Origin: Zonotrichia leucophrys gambelii
Taxonomy: Eukaryota > Chordata > Aves > Passeriformes > Passerellidae
DNA length: 64,000 nucleotides
Assembly (NCBI RefSeq): GCF_028769735.1
Contig: NC_088173.1
Span: 21,702,038-21,766,037, forward strand
Reading direction: 5' to 3'
In this document: piece after piece, positions 39,927-51,988 of the stretch
Position numbering within the stretch: position 1 is the first letter of the stretch
Layout of the letters: every line of letters begins with the position of its first letter
Position numbers and translations under genes: made by a program
Notes under the pieces: generated by a model
Told to the model about the DNA's origin: nothing
Database searches by the model: none
Seen by the model: the letters and a program-made list of their open reading frames with translations, nothing else

Positions 39927-40325
39927 AATGCTAAGAGAATTGGGTTTGTTCAGCCTGAAAAAGAGAAGGCTTAGGGATGACCTAATTATGACCTTCCAGT
40001 ATCTGAAGGTCAAGATGGAGACAAGAAAGATGGAGAGAGGATTTTTGCAAGACTATGTAGTAACAGGACAAAGGCAAATGGCTTTAAAATTAAAGATATA
40101 GATATTAAATATTAGGAACAATTTCTCTTTTACTCTGAGGGTGATGAGACACTTGAACAGGTTCCCCAGAGCAGATGCCCATCACTGGGAATGTTTAAAG
40201 CCAGGCTGATGGAGCTCTGAGCAATCTGGTCTGGGGACCAGGTTCACAGCAGAAGGATTTGAACTAGATGATCTTGAAGATGTTCTCCAAACCAAACCAT
40301 TCTATGTTTCTACAATTCTATGGCT
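39927..40325 (+). mobile_element. CR1 LINE 3' region, about 400 bp
   Basis: This is the longest CR1 piece here. In order it shows 'agagaattgggtttgttcag', 'agagaaggcttagggatgac', 'ttgaacaggttccccagagc', 'atcactgggaatgtttaaag', 'gaactagatgatcttgaag' and an ATTCTATG-type tail ('ccattctatg...caattctatgg'). All are hallmarks of the CR1 3' untranslated region in plus orientation. It is 5'-truncated, as nearly all avian CR1 copies are, and has no coding part. The tail octamers are imperfect, suggesting an old insertion. Confidence 0.95.
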
Positions 40326-41966
40326 AATAATGACTGGCTGTATTGTAGCATTGTAGGTACATATGCATGCTTCTATTCCTGATCTCCTTGCCTCTGATGC
40401 TGGCCTTTAATGATTACAATTTAGACAAATCTGAATAAAGTTTACTGATATGGGATAGGTCATAAACAAGGGGGATTTGAGTCTAGCTAGCACTACATTT
40501 TCAACATGTAACTTAGAATGTGTTACACATTAAAGCATTAAATATCACTTTTCTCAGACTTCTGGTAAAAAAAAATTAAAATACATTTCAGTACTTAAAC
40601 TGAAAAAGTCAGTGTGGAGAATAAATCTTTTAGGATGCAGAGTTTTCAGTTGGGTGCTGCAAGTTTGGCAGAGGTCAGATGTACAGCAACAGCAGTAGTA
40701 TGCTGATTGCCATGTTTTATTTTCTGACCCTACAAAGTGTCTTTTTCTAAGCTCTTGTTTCACTGAAGTGCATCTGACCCATCTCTTCCCCTAAGTGTAG
40801 AAAGTAATTCTTTATAGGAAGCCATAAGTTATAGTTGTACATGGAACAGAATTTAGATGGTAAAAAACAGTGTTCCCAGTGGGCCTGCAGGGATAAAAAG
40901 ACCTCAAAACAAACAAAAAACAACTAATAGCTTTCCAGGTCTAGAAATCAATAATAACAATGTTAGTTACCAAAACTAAAATAAGTATTGAGCATAAAGG
41001 TTGTGTAAAAAATGGTAGGTTTACTGAAAGAATATGATTTCTTATGCAAAAGTTCGCTCTGTGCTGCCACAGTAGACATGAAAAAAGAAGGCGCAGTTAT
41101 AAAAAGAAGTTCTTATTCTGAAATCATTTCCAAGCTGTTCAATTTGTCATAAGCCACCACAAGAGGTTCACAGCTGCTGGCCTATGCTGAGGCTTATGTA
41201 TAGCATCAAAGAGTTGGAGATTGATGCTCAGAGAAAGAGACTCTGGAAGTGGACTTGAATTCTAATTCCGTCTCTCACCTTGTCGTTGATTGTTTCATGG
41301 AATGGATAGTGCAGCTGAAGCCAAAATTGTGTTTGCTTTACATCCAGCTCTGAGAACAAGCTCTGGCCACATTTGTTCAAGTATTTTCAGCCAGGGATGA
41401 CTTACAGAGGCTCAAAAGTAAAATGAACTGAAGTAAATGAAATGAAGTAAAAAAACAAAGTGTGTTACGCCTTTTCCAGCTGGATTATAAATCCAAATAA
41501 AAAGATAACCTGACAAAACTTTTCTGTTGCTGTTTCCGGCAAAACATACCCCTTCTCAGATTCTAAAAGTTTCGAAGAATGAAAGTGCTATTAAAAGGAA
41601 TTTTTTTCTGTTCTTTTATTTTACCTCATTCTTGTGCTATGGTAAAATGAAATAATTTTTTAAATTTTTTCCCGAGAGCCATTTCACTCAGGACGACTAA
41701 TGATGCTGTGACACCTGCTGTGACCAAAAGACCTTCACTGGAATGAGGAATCATCTTGAAGTCTAAAGAGCTGGACTCCAATGTAGGTAGGAAAATTTTC
41801 ACTAAAGTAATAGCAGAATATAGCAGTGCTTCTCGTGGCATATATATCCATAAGATATCCATAATTAGCTGTGTGAATGAAGGCATCACCAGTCAGCTCA
41901 AGGCAGTTAATTGTTATGGATCTATTTCAGAGTGGAATGATATGGATTTAATCATGAGCACCTGAC
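40326..41966. other. AT-rich noncoding DNA
   Basis: Unique-looking DNA between the CR1 piece and the LTR. A short purine-rich tandem (atgaactgaagta / atgaaatgaagta) sits at about 41421-41450. An 87-codon minus-strand frame at 41626-41889 has a hydrophobic middle but no recognised family. Confidence 0.5.
41962..41966. repeat. Target-site duplication, left copy
   Basis: ctgac abuts the left LTR edge and pairs with ctaac at 43090-43094. Four of five bases agree, consistent with one substitution since insertion. Confidence 0.55.
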
Positions 41967-43089
41967 TATGATGGGTTGGCCTTGCCTGGGTGACTGTTGC
42001 CCACCAAAGCTGCTCTGTCACTCCCCTCCTCAAATGGACAGGGAAGAGAAAATGTAATGAAAGGCTCATGGGTAAGATAAGGACAGGGAAAGGTCGCCTG
42101 GGGATTAATATCACTTGCAGAAGAGCTTCCGCTTGGGAACAAGTAAATTTAATTTTTTGTCAATCAAATCATACTAGGATAATAAGAAATAAACCCAAAT
42201 TTTAAAAACACCTTCCCCCTATCTCTTTCTTCACAGGCCCATCTTCACTCCCAATTTTCTCTAGCTCCTCCCCACAACAGCACAGAGGAATGGGGAATGG
42301 GAGCTGCAGTCATTCCTCACACATTGTCTCTGCTGCTCCTTCCTCCTCAGGGGGAGCACTCCTCATGCTTTTCCCCTGACCCACTGTCCCCCCCACAGAG
42401 GACCATCTCCAATGTGAGTTCTTCCCACAGGCTAGCATTTTCCACAAACTGCTCCAGTGTGCATCTCTTCAGGAACAGTGGGGGCTAGTCCTTCAGGAAC
42501 AGACTGCTCCAGCATGAGTCCCCCACCTGGGCAATAGTCCTGCCACCAAAACCGTCCCAGTTTAGGCTCCTCTCTGCACAAGGTCACAGGTCCCTCCCTG
42601 CCAGGTGCATACTCCAGTATTGGCTTCCCTCAGGACACAGCCACCTGTGGTGTGTGGGCATCCGCCTGCAGAGTGAGGGTTCCTCCACAGGCTGCAGGTG
42701 ATCTCTGCTCCCTGGTGGATCTCCATGGGCTGCAGGGGCACATCCTGCCTCAGCATAGTCTTCCTCATGCGCTGCAGTGGAATCTCAGCTCTGATGTCTG
42801 GAGCACCTCCTGCCCCTCTTTCTGTGCCAGCCTTGGTGTCTGCAGGGCAGTTTCACACTCTCAGTCCTCTCTCCTGACTGCTCTTGTGCAGCATTTTCCC
42901 CATCATAACTCTGTTATCCCAGAGGCGCTGCCACCATCGCTGATGAGTTCAGCCTTGACCAGCAGTGGGTCTGATTTGGCACCAGCTGGGTTTGGCTCCA
43001 TCAGACATGGGGCAGCTTCTGGCAGCTTCTCACAGGAGCCACTGCTGCAGCCCCCTGGTACCAAACTCTTGCCATGCAAGCGCAATACA
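41967..43089 (-). mobile_element. Solo LTR of an avian endogenous retrovirus
   Basis: The GC-rich block of about 1123 bp has sharp edges in AT-rich DNA. I recognise it as a long LTR family common in bird genomes: the left edge reads tatgatgggttggcc and the right edge gccatgcaagcgcaataca. Inside are imperfect modules built around 'ctccagyrt' followed by cttc/cctc strings (42451, 42506, 42610). The ends are TA...CA on the plus strand, so the first dinucleotide of the canonical TG has mutated. A 5-bp duplication flanks it, which fits ERVL-like elements. The minus strand is the likely sense orientation because the AT-rich poly-A-signal region then falls near the 3' end, although that signal is mutated. 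There is no internal retroviral region, so it is probably a solo LTR left by recombination. Open frames of 60-153 codons inside it are not genes. Confidence 0.85.
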
Positions 43090-43094
43090 CTAAC
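43090..43094. repeat. Target-site duplication, right copy
   Basis: ctaac directly follows the LTR end 'caataca' and matches ctgac at 41962-41966 in four of five positions. Confidence 0.55.
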
Positions 43095-44034
43095 ATATGT
43101 TTATCTATTTTAAGGGATAGCAGTACCTTACTGAGAAATTATTTATTGATACCATATGGCAATCCCCAAAATTATAGCTAAATTAAGTTTAATTTATCTC
43201 ATAAAACCCTGATTTGTTTTTCAATTAAAAAAAAGGACTTAAAGACTGAAAATATTGCCTAACATAGCTTGTGGGTTTTTTGGGATTGAGTTCTTAAAAT
43301 GTTCTGGCCATACGTTAAGCTGCATAGTGCTACCGTAAGGAAATACAGATGAGGAATGCCTTTTACACAGGAATTCCTAAGCATTCTTTTTAAAGCTGTT
43401 GTGTTAGTAACCTCTTGCAAATTGCTTTGAAGACTTTAATCCTCAGAAATCTTTCTGTTTCTAGAGATCCAGTAATGATATATAATACATATCTAGAAAT
43501 ATGTTAAAGATCCAGAAGTCAGACAGATGTGTAGTGAAATGTGTGATTCAGTAAAACAGTCCACCAAGAAGCACTTCACTTTATCCACATAAAGAAATTT
43601 AAGAATAAAGTTCCTCTCAAACAATTCTATAGCTGCAATATCTCTAAACCACAAGAGGAAAAGAAAATATATTTGATGTTATGACTGAAAATAAGTACAG
43701 AGATTTTGAGGAAGAATTGTTTCTGAAATACTTAGGTATGTCCTCTGAAAACATTCTAGATAATCAGAAAGGGAAGTAAAAGGTACATAAAGGGCTATCA
43801 AGTTATTACTGTCTTGTGTGTTGTACCTGTGTGCAGTAGCTGAGTGTGTGTGTTGGAAACTGCCTTTTTATATGTGCCTGGTGGTTAGACAAGGAAAGAG
43901 AACCTGGAAAATTTGATACAGAACCACTTGTTTTATTTTTCATGTGTAATGCAATTTCTTTTTCTACTGCTCCATGTGACCTACTTTACTGAAATTGTTT
44001 TATCATAATGATATTTTAGTGTTTATTCTTTAGG
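43095..44034. other. AT-rich noncoding DNA
   Basis: No exon or repeat family recognised. A TG-rich stretch lies near 43815-43857. Confidence 0.5.
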
Positions 44035-44120
44035 TAGTCCTTTGAGAATCAATGAGTTGGACTCTGTGGTCCTTATGTGTACCTTCCAGCTTGAGATATT
44101 CTATGATTTTCTGTATGTAG
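44035..44120 (+). mobile_element. CR1 LINE 3'-end fragment
   Basis: The sequence 'gagttggactctgtggtcct' then 'taccttccagcttgagat' and 'attctatgatttt' is a CR1 3' terminus in plus orientation, of the type ending 'cttccagct.gagatattctatg'. It is 5'-truncated to about 85 bp and moderately diverged. Confidence 0.85.
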
Positions 44121-47100
44121 TGTCTTGATTGCCAATTTCATGATAAAAAATTTACATTAAATACTAGGTTTCTTATTCTGAGCTCCTCACTGGAGAATAA
44201 ATGAAAATCTGAAAGCAGGACTCAAACAACCACCTAAAAATAACATGGCTTTAGTAATTGCCTTTAATCTATTTTCACTGTCATATTTTTATATCAATGT
44301 AATTATTAGGAAGGTTAAAATTTTGATAGACATTATGTATTCTACTAAGTAAAAAATAATAATATAAGCACTGACAGGAAGAGCAAACTTACAAGTCACT
44401 TTCAAAAGTGAGATTATGTCAAAACAGTTTCTATGAAGATTTATTACACTTAATATAATCAAAAGTACAGTAGAATACTGCAATACCATCAAAAGTCTCC
44501 AATATATATTTAGGTCCATTTTCTAATAAATAAAAAGTCTTGTAATATCAGTTCTTCTGGTAAGTATGAAACAGTAAAAATCTGAAATGAAAAAACAAAA
44601 ATGCAAATTTCATTTAAATCTCTTTTCTTCTTTATCTGGAGCAAGATACAGGGGTATTTTCCCCTCCACTGGACATGACACACATGTGCCTTGCTTGGGG
44701 AATTTGCCCATCATATAAATCAAGGACAGTGCACAGCAACATCTGTTATACATGCCTACACCTGTTAAAGAATTTTATCATGCCGCAAAATGAAAAACCT
44801 GCATTGTCATATATGACATCTATTCCTTATATTTGAGAAGCATATTTTCCTAAATGTTTGCATAATAACAGACTAATGTAAATAAGCATATAATTTCCTT
44901 CAGATAAAATAACCATATTCTATTTTACCTTTCTTCTTTTTTTTGCCTCCTCATTTCTGATGATCATGGAATGACTATAAACAGAAGACTGACTAATTTA
45001 TTCAAATTATATTTTGGGAGGAGTGCTGGAACATTGTTTTCTTTTATTTTGCAGATTTATCTGTCAGTTGTTAATGGATTATTTTGTCCCAAATGTAGTC
45101 CTGGATATTGCCTTTCCCAAGTCAAAGCTCACTAGGAGAGTAATTCAGAGATATAAATTTAGGGAAGAGAGAAACCCCAGGTCCTACCTTCTCTCAAGCT
45201 GTTTCAGATTTAAAAGAGACTATGAAAGGTCTACATTTTTGAAGGGAAGAAAAAAAAAGGAAATTTCCTTATGAAAAAACCCAGAGCTTTATATAATCAG
45301 CTAGAAATGTTCTTGTCTTCAGATAGCTAGTTGAAAAGACAGAATATGATTGTCTGATTCTCTTTAAAAACCAGAAGCAGATCATTACCACGCTTAATTA
45401 TATCCAGAATCTGAATTGTCACAGTGTTCTTGAAGTATAATTGATATACACCATAGGAAGTGAATCAAAGTTATATAAAAGAATCTTTATCTTGTAACTT
45501 TAGTATCTTGTCAAACGTTGGTTTTGCATTTTCGGCAAAAATCCACGTGGCAGGATCATGGTAAATGGTTCCTTAGATATAAACCATCCTGTTCCTCAGT
45601 TTGAAGAAGATGCAGGAATGTGTAGCCCAGATTGCCTGAGTCATGGAAACTAGCAAGAAACAGCAGAGAGACTCATTAGACATTAATACACAAAGATAAA
45701 AGGTCTTGATGCATAGGACATCCTTCAGAGCCAAATATCCAAATCACCTAGACAAGGGTGAGACTGGGCAGCAAAAGCACCACCACCACTTTAAGGAGAG
45801 GCAGGAGCCTGCTTCTTTCTGAGCAGTAAATCTGTCTTTAGGCTCTACACAGTGTTACTCACCCCCTTGTAGTGAAGAACAGGGTTTCACTCACATCCTT
45901 ATCCTGGTATTTCCTACAGACTGATTCTAGTCAGTGTTGATTGCTGTAATTTCCTATCCAGGTTAAACACCTTTCCTGCCTCTATCATTTCTGTAGCACA
46001 AATAAGCATATCAGCATTGCCACTGGCTTTCTCAGAGTCCATTTCTCCTGTCCGTTTCTAGAGTCCACAATGCTGAGGATTACAATCACTAAGTCCTGCT
46101 TTTATTTGTGACTTGGTGTTTGTAAGTTTTAAGCCATTTAAACCTGGCATTGTCAAACAAAACAGCCTAGCAGAAAGCATGAGAGAAGGGCATGCAGACT
46201 AGTCATGTTTCATTTATGCAGCTATACAAAATCCAAGATCTCTCACGTTCAGAACAAATGACTCATAGCAAAAGATTCTGGGAAGTGAAGGATCTCACTC
46301 CTTTGATTGTCTTTCTGGTAAACAAAGCAACAGAAAGGAGCAAGGATGGCTGCTATATTATTATGATTAATATATTTGGATGAGAGTCTTAAGAGGATTA
46401 GCCAGGATACAGACTGTTCCAGCTAAGTGATTTACAAAGAGCCAGGATAGCCAAGTGCTTAGGATGGCTTGGAAGATCAGGCAATGCTGTGGACAAAGTG
46501 AGGATGGGTTGGAAGGATAAACAAAAAAACTGTGCCAAAGGAGTTTAACATCCTTGGGGGGGAAATTAGATTGTTTTTTTATATCATAATGTCTGATGCT
46601 GGTGTTTCCAAGAGAAATCTTTTTGAATTCTTTCAAGGTGAAAACAGAAGATGCTTCTGAGAAAATCGAATGGGGGGGTAAACATAGGATATGATCTCCA
46701 GAGGAGGAGCAGTCAAAGAGAAAAAAATGCAGTTCTGGTTTGATTCTAAACATTTTTGTTGACTAGAGAAGAATATTTTAGTTTGACTAGGGTCTGTACT
46801 GTCTTTATAAATAATAACTCCAAAGGAGAGACTGGACCACTGTCCAGAGGGATGTAGTTAGTCATCCCTATCAGGGAATCATTAAATAATCAGATCATGC
46901 CTTTCCTTCTGAACCAGCTGTGACCTGCATTTGGAAATAAACACAAGGAAAAAACACAGTGAAAAAAAAAAAATCTTATGATTTATGAGGTGTTGTCAAT
47001 CTGTGTGAGATCCAAAGCTAAGTAGTAGAATCTTTCTTACATTTTAATTCTAACACATTGCTTGTATGAATGTTTGCTTTAAAAAACTTCAATTTCACGG

Positions 47101-47869
47101 AATACTTTTCCACCTAATTCTTGTAGTTATAAAATAGATCCTTTGTAAGGAAGCTGAAGTTCTTCTGCGTGAAAAGAATGAATTTGAAAAAAGAAAAGTT
47201 TGAAGTGGAAAAATTGTTAAATACTCATTAATAAGAATTCAAATAGGCAACCTGATGTACCTAATGGACTTTGAAGGGACTGGTAATTTGAAAAATCATT
47301 AGAAAGTCATGCAAGAAAGAGTGAGGTAAATTTTAAAAGGTTATATAAAAAAGATTAAGTATATCAAGAAGTCTGAACACCCACATATAAGTGAAGTCAG
47401 AAAGAAAAGAGAGGCACAGTGAGAAGGAAAATTTTAGCTAGTGGAATTTATAAGAGGTAGATGAGAAATGATAAACTTTAGGTTAGAATGTTTTTAATGA
47501 AAAAAGTTTTACTTTTCATCTTGGACATGTTTATGGAAGGCTGTCTCCTGTGGTAGAATGTGTTTTCCTAGAATTTAACCTTTGGAATCTAACAACCTGT
47601 TGCTGACATATATGTATATGTATAAATATAATCCAAATATATTACTAATTTTTAAATAATTTCCCATATTTTTATAATGCCTATAATCTTAATTAACTAA
47701 GAACCAGAAGGAAGAGACAAAAATAGAATGGACTCTTCTGTTGAACATGCTTTTTTTGATTGAAGAGTTGTAGCTGGAAATGTTGCTGTCTGTTCCTCTA
47801 CACTGTTTAAAAATACAAATGTCTATTAATCCTTTGACTAGCATTTTTTTAATAAAGTGCCTGAGATCA
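44121..47869. other. Mostly unique AT-rich DNA
   Basis: No recognised exon, RNA gene or repeat family over about 3.7 kb. Segments at 45540-46060 are slightly GC-richer. The 128-codon minus-strand frame at 46367-46753 and the 86-codon plus-strand frame at 45014-45274 have no domain I recognise. Confidence 0.5.
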
Positions 47870-47937
47870 CAAAAAAAATTATGATTTTTAAATTTTTTTT
47901 AAATTTTTTTTAATTTATTTTTCTTTTTAAATTTCAC
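47870..47937. repeat. A/T-only low-complexity tract
   Basis: Runs of seven to nine A or T joined by AAATTT units (aaatttttttt repeated), with almost no G or C. A simple-sequence tract. Confidence 0.8.
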
Positions 47938-50900
47938 AGCTTGCTTTGTTGGGAAATTGTATCCTACTGGGATGAAATTATTATTCTGTTCCCACAGAAG
48001 CAAAAGCTGGGAGCTGCCTGATTCTTAATGCATCAGGAAAACTAAGTGCATTTCTGGCAAAACTGAGATGAAGGCCTTCCTATACCACCAGCATATTAAG
48101 AGGTTTGTAAAATTTCCAATGAAATTAAATAAAATCAATATTATTAAAGAAAATATTTTTCTAAGGTGAAAAGAAAGTGTGTTTGAGTCCAATAGTTTAT
48201 TTACTTTCAGAAATTCTCTCCAAATATGCTAATTGTTCCTGCCTATGAAGAAAAATTCAATTCCATTATCACTGTCACGTTTATTTCAAGTTTATGTTAC
48301 TGTTTTCAAATTTGACTTTTTTCTACATACATTTATATTATTGCTAGAAGTTATCGCAGGACATTTTATTTCAGTTTTCCAAACAAGTTCTATAGTTATC
48401 AAATATTCATTTTTGACCCTTAGATTTCAAAAAGAACAAGTTTTTTGCTTCTTCCTTACCAATGCCTGTTTCAATTAGAAAAATGATGCAGAGACCCCAC
48501 TTTGATTTTCCCCTCCTGACAGGTGTAGGTTTTGACACAGGAATCACTCACTGCCAATGCTGCTGCTAAGCCCACCTTATCTGTCAAAGTTGGTTATTTC
48601 CTGATGAGGTCTGTCTGATCACCATGTAAAAAAGATTCTATCCAGGGTGCTGACCTTCACTCTCACATTTTACAGCTCCTGTCTGTCAGCTGAAGTTTGG
48701 CTGCGTGTTTATTTAGTCAAGAAATTGATTCTAATCTGAGGTGGAGAATGTTCAGAAAACTTTACTGCCTATTGACCTGAGGGCAACTCATAATGCATGT
48801 TCCCAAAGCTGGCCACTCAGGTGGCATGCTCAGAGATTCATGTACACATTTATCAATCACCCATATTGATATTGGGATATTTATAGTGGGGCCAGTGGGC
48901 AGTAAAGAGCAGTGTTTTGAAAAGGCACTGAAGATTAGATAGGTGATGCTGAACAAAGGGAAAAAGAGGAAAAGTAAGCATACAGAAGCTTAAATAACAC
49001 ACCTGTAAGTTTCCCATAGTGATGAAGTCTTGAAAGTATTGTGGGAAAAGAAGAAACATTCTGCAAGGAAAATCTACTTTTCAGGGGACTAGTCTGCTCA
49101 GTATTTACATTTAAGAAATCCATATGGAAGGATTAATAAACTAATAAGAAACAGAAACCTATGGGAGATAATGATGATTAAAGCAATATTTTCTCCACCT
49201 TCAGAAGTGAAATTTAAACAGGACAAATTTGTTGTAAATTATGTATCCTGCAGTTCAGTCTTGTAACTGCTGTTTCCTTTAAGTACCCCAAAAAAGATAT
49301 GGCAATGTTGGAATGAGTTCAGGTAAAATCAGTGGGAGCCACCTCAATCATCTGCTGGTTTTAGGTGTCTTTCTATCATAAAAATGACAAGATGACATAA
49401 ACCACAGCCAGTAGTCTTGATCTTGGCTATTATACATATGTATAAAAATGTATTTCAATAGTAGAGATTAGTAATCACATCACACACTGTGCTCCTCCTT
49501 TTTTCCAAGTCTTTACAATGTGTTACTGTCTGCCAGACATGTCCTTAGTGATGTTCCTGGAGACAGAATCTGTTGGAGTGCAGTAACATCAACTCTGACA
49601 AAGAAATGCCCTCCTGACACAGAAAATGTGCATGTATGGATAACCCAAAGTAACAGTACTTTTTCCTAAAGCACCGTGGTAACTTCTGTGATTTGGGCTG
49701 AAATTTAAAAAGCTTGTGTCTTTGCAAAGTCTTTCTGTAGTTCTAATATTGTGACTAGCTGACATTTTCAAACTGTTTTCTGTTTTTCCTCTACATTTGA
49801 CATAACTGAAGATGTAGAAACTACCATCAGCCTGCATGCAGCAAGCTGAGATTTTGACACTTCACAAAGACACATGCCAGAACATAAACTGAGGCCACTG
49901 AGGGATAAGAAGAAGGTAGGTTATTTTTATGGCCTCCTTAGATCCAATATGGCAATTTCTATAATCACCAAGATTTTAAACAGGTATATGGATAAAAAAT
50001 TTATTAACTACATTAGAAAAATAATTTTTTGTTTCCCAGCCTCCAAAATGCATAAGAAAGCTTGAAATTGATTTCTAAATTCTTTCTTAAAGAAAGCATA
50101 TATTTTTCTTTTCTTTTCTTTTTGTAGAGAAGATTGCATTTAGATACACAGTGTGATATGGTATGAATAACTCATCTGAAAATTTCTGCTACAATACATT
50201 TCAGTGGTTTCAGCAATAGCTAATAGATTAAACAATACAGAAGAAGTTCAAAGGTTTTTGGCTGTCCTAAGGAGTTAGTAGTTTAAGGCTGAATGGAAAA
50301 AGAATAATTTACAAAAAATATATGGGGGAGAATAAGAAACCATTGAGTTTATACTGATAAACATGAAAAACAATGGGCATGGAGCAGTGTGTAACCTCCA
50401 TGCTGTCATAACTAAGAAATTCAGGCTCTTTTTTCCCCATCTTCTCTCTGCCTATCACAAGAAATGTTTATGCTGGTTAAATGAAATGTAGGACAAAGGG
50501 GAGAGGAGCTGAAATATGAATGATTAAGGGGTTGATAGATTGTGTACTGAAATGATTTTGTAACTTCCCTCTAGATCAGGTTTTTCTATCTGTAGATGTC
50601 CACTTTAAATCAGAGTAGCAGACAGGTCTCTTTGCCTGGAGAGGAAAACACCTAGTTTGTGCAATGTCTGAGTGAGAACTGATGAAACCAGTGTGCATGC
50701 ATGTTCTCTCCTGTAGCATCAAATAACCAAAAACGCAGGAGCTTTGACAGGGCATATCTGAAATTGTCCTCAGTTTCTCTCTGGCAGTGTTAACTGAGAA
50801 TGCAGACTGTAACATTTCAGCTGCAGAAATGCAATAACAGTGATATCAACAGTGGAGCTCAATGTGCCTGTAACTGTTCACTTTTAAAAAGAAGTCTTAA

Positions 50901-51965
50901 TTTATTAACTCTCAGATACTAAGTGCATCTGTTTTCAGTGTCAAACTTTTCAAAAGACAAAGTTTGTTGTACTTAAGCTTAATGTTCTGTATTAATCTAT
51001 AGAATCACTCTGGTGGGTTATAACTGTACAACAAGGAAATTATTTGCTCTGTATAAAAGTGGAACAAATGCAGTACTTTACTGAGATGGTACAAGGTTCA
51101 GAAATATTCATTTATGACCAATCCAAATGAGATCTGAAACATCTGTCATACAAGTTGCTTAGCTTTCCTTGCAGATATCAGGAAATAGAAACACTGTGTG
51201 GCTGGAGTTGCTGCTGCTGTGGTTGTTTGGGGTTTTTTTGATGCAAAACAGCATAAGCTCCTGAATTTTCCTGAAACATCACTCCCAAATCTGCTTAATT
51301 TTTTAAGATGTTTTACTTTAAATTAAATAAGTAAATATTTTCAACTTCTAGAAGGAAGAAACTAAATGTATTCCACTCAGTAAAATTTCAGGCAGGAGAT
51401 AAAAGTAAAATAGCTCTGTGAACCCAAGAGTGAGCCCGGGAGAGGGAGAATTATGGCATGAATTTCTCCCATCTGCTCATTTTGGTGCACTTCCATATTT
51501 AATTCTCTTTCTGTAAAGTGCAGATTACAAAAGCTTTAGATTTTTATTTTGAAAACTTTAGTGAATATGACCCAAAGCATCTCAAGTCAGGAGCATGATT
51601 AAGTGGTCTCTTAGCCAAATAAAATCTTAAAAGGCTGCCTTCTTACTGACTTTCTTAAGTATCTATTTAGAAAACACTGTAATCTGAACAACCTAATCAT
51701 TAGCATGGGTACACTGAAATCCTTGACCTACTCATAATTTCTGATTAAAACCTCTAAACCATTGTTTTACTTAGTTCTGTAGGACAGATTTCTAAAACGT
51801 GTTCTTGAGGCTCACCAAGTGCTGCATCTGCCCTCCTTACAAATATGTCAAATAGCTAAGTCAGCTGGTAGGAACTGAAGTTGTGCTGGCAAGAGGAGAG
51901 TTTGGTGATTGTAACAGCCCAAGAAATTACAGATCCTTTTTTTTTAATACTTTTGATATCTAAAG
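47938..51965. other. Mostly unique AT-rich DNA
   Basis: About 4 kb without a recognised gene or repeat family. Slightly GC-richer segments occur at about 48490-48860 and 50600-50870. Frames of 60-82 codons occur on both strands and overlap one another, as expected by chance. Confidence 0.5.
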
Positions 51966-51988
51966 TAATAATAATAATTATTATTATC
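51966..51988. repeat. (TAA)n/(TTA)n palindromic microsatellite
   Basis: Four TAA-type units meet four TTA-type units head-on. The 20 bases at 51968-51987 form a perfect inverted repeat without a loop, the same architecture as at 857-916. Confidence 0.85.

Noticed and set aside
39768..40013. 81-codon minus-strand frame
   Set aside because: It overlaps the CR1 3' region in antisense and has no domain of its own.
42652..43113. 153-codon plus-strand open frame, the longest in the window
   Set aside because: It lies almost wholly inside the LTR, in GC-rich noncoding repeat sequence, and its last codons run past the LTR edge. No retroviral or host protein is recognisable.
46367..46753. 128-codon minus-strand frame
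   Set aside because: No family recognised, and length is within what 64 kb of random sequence yields.
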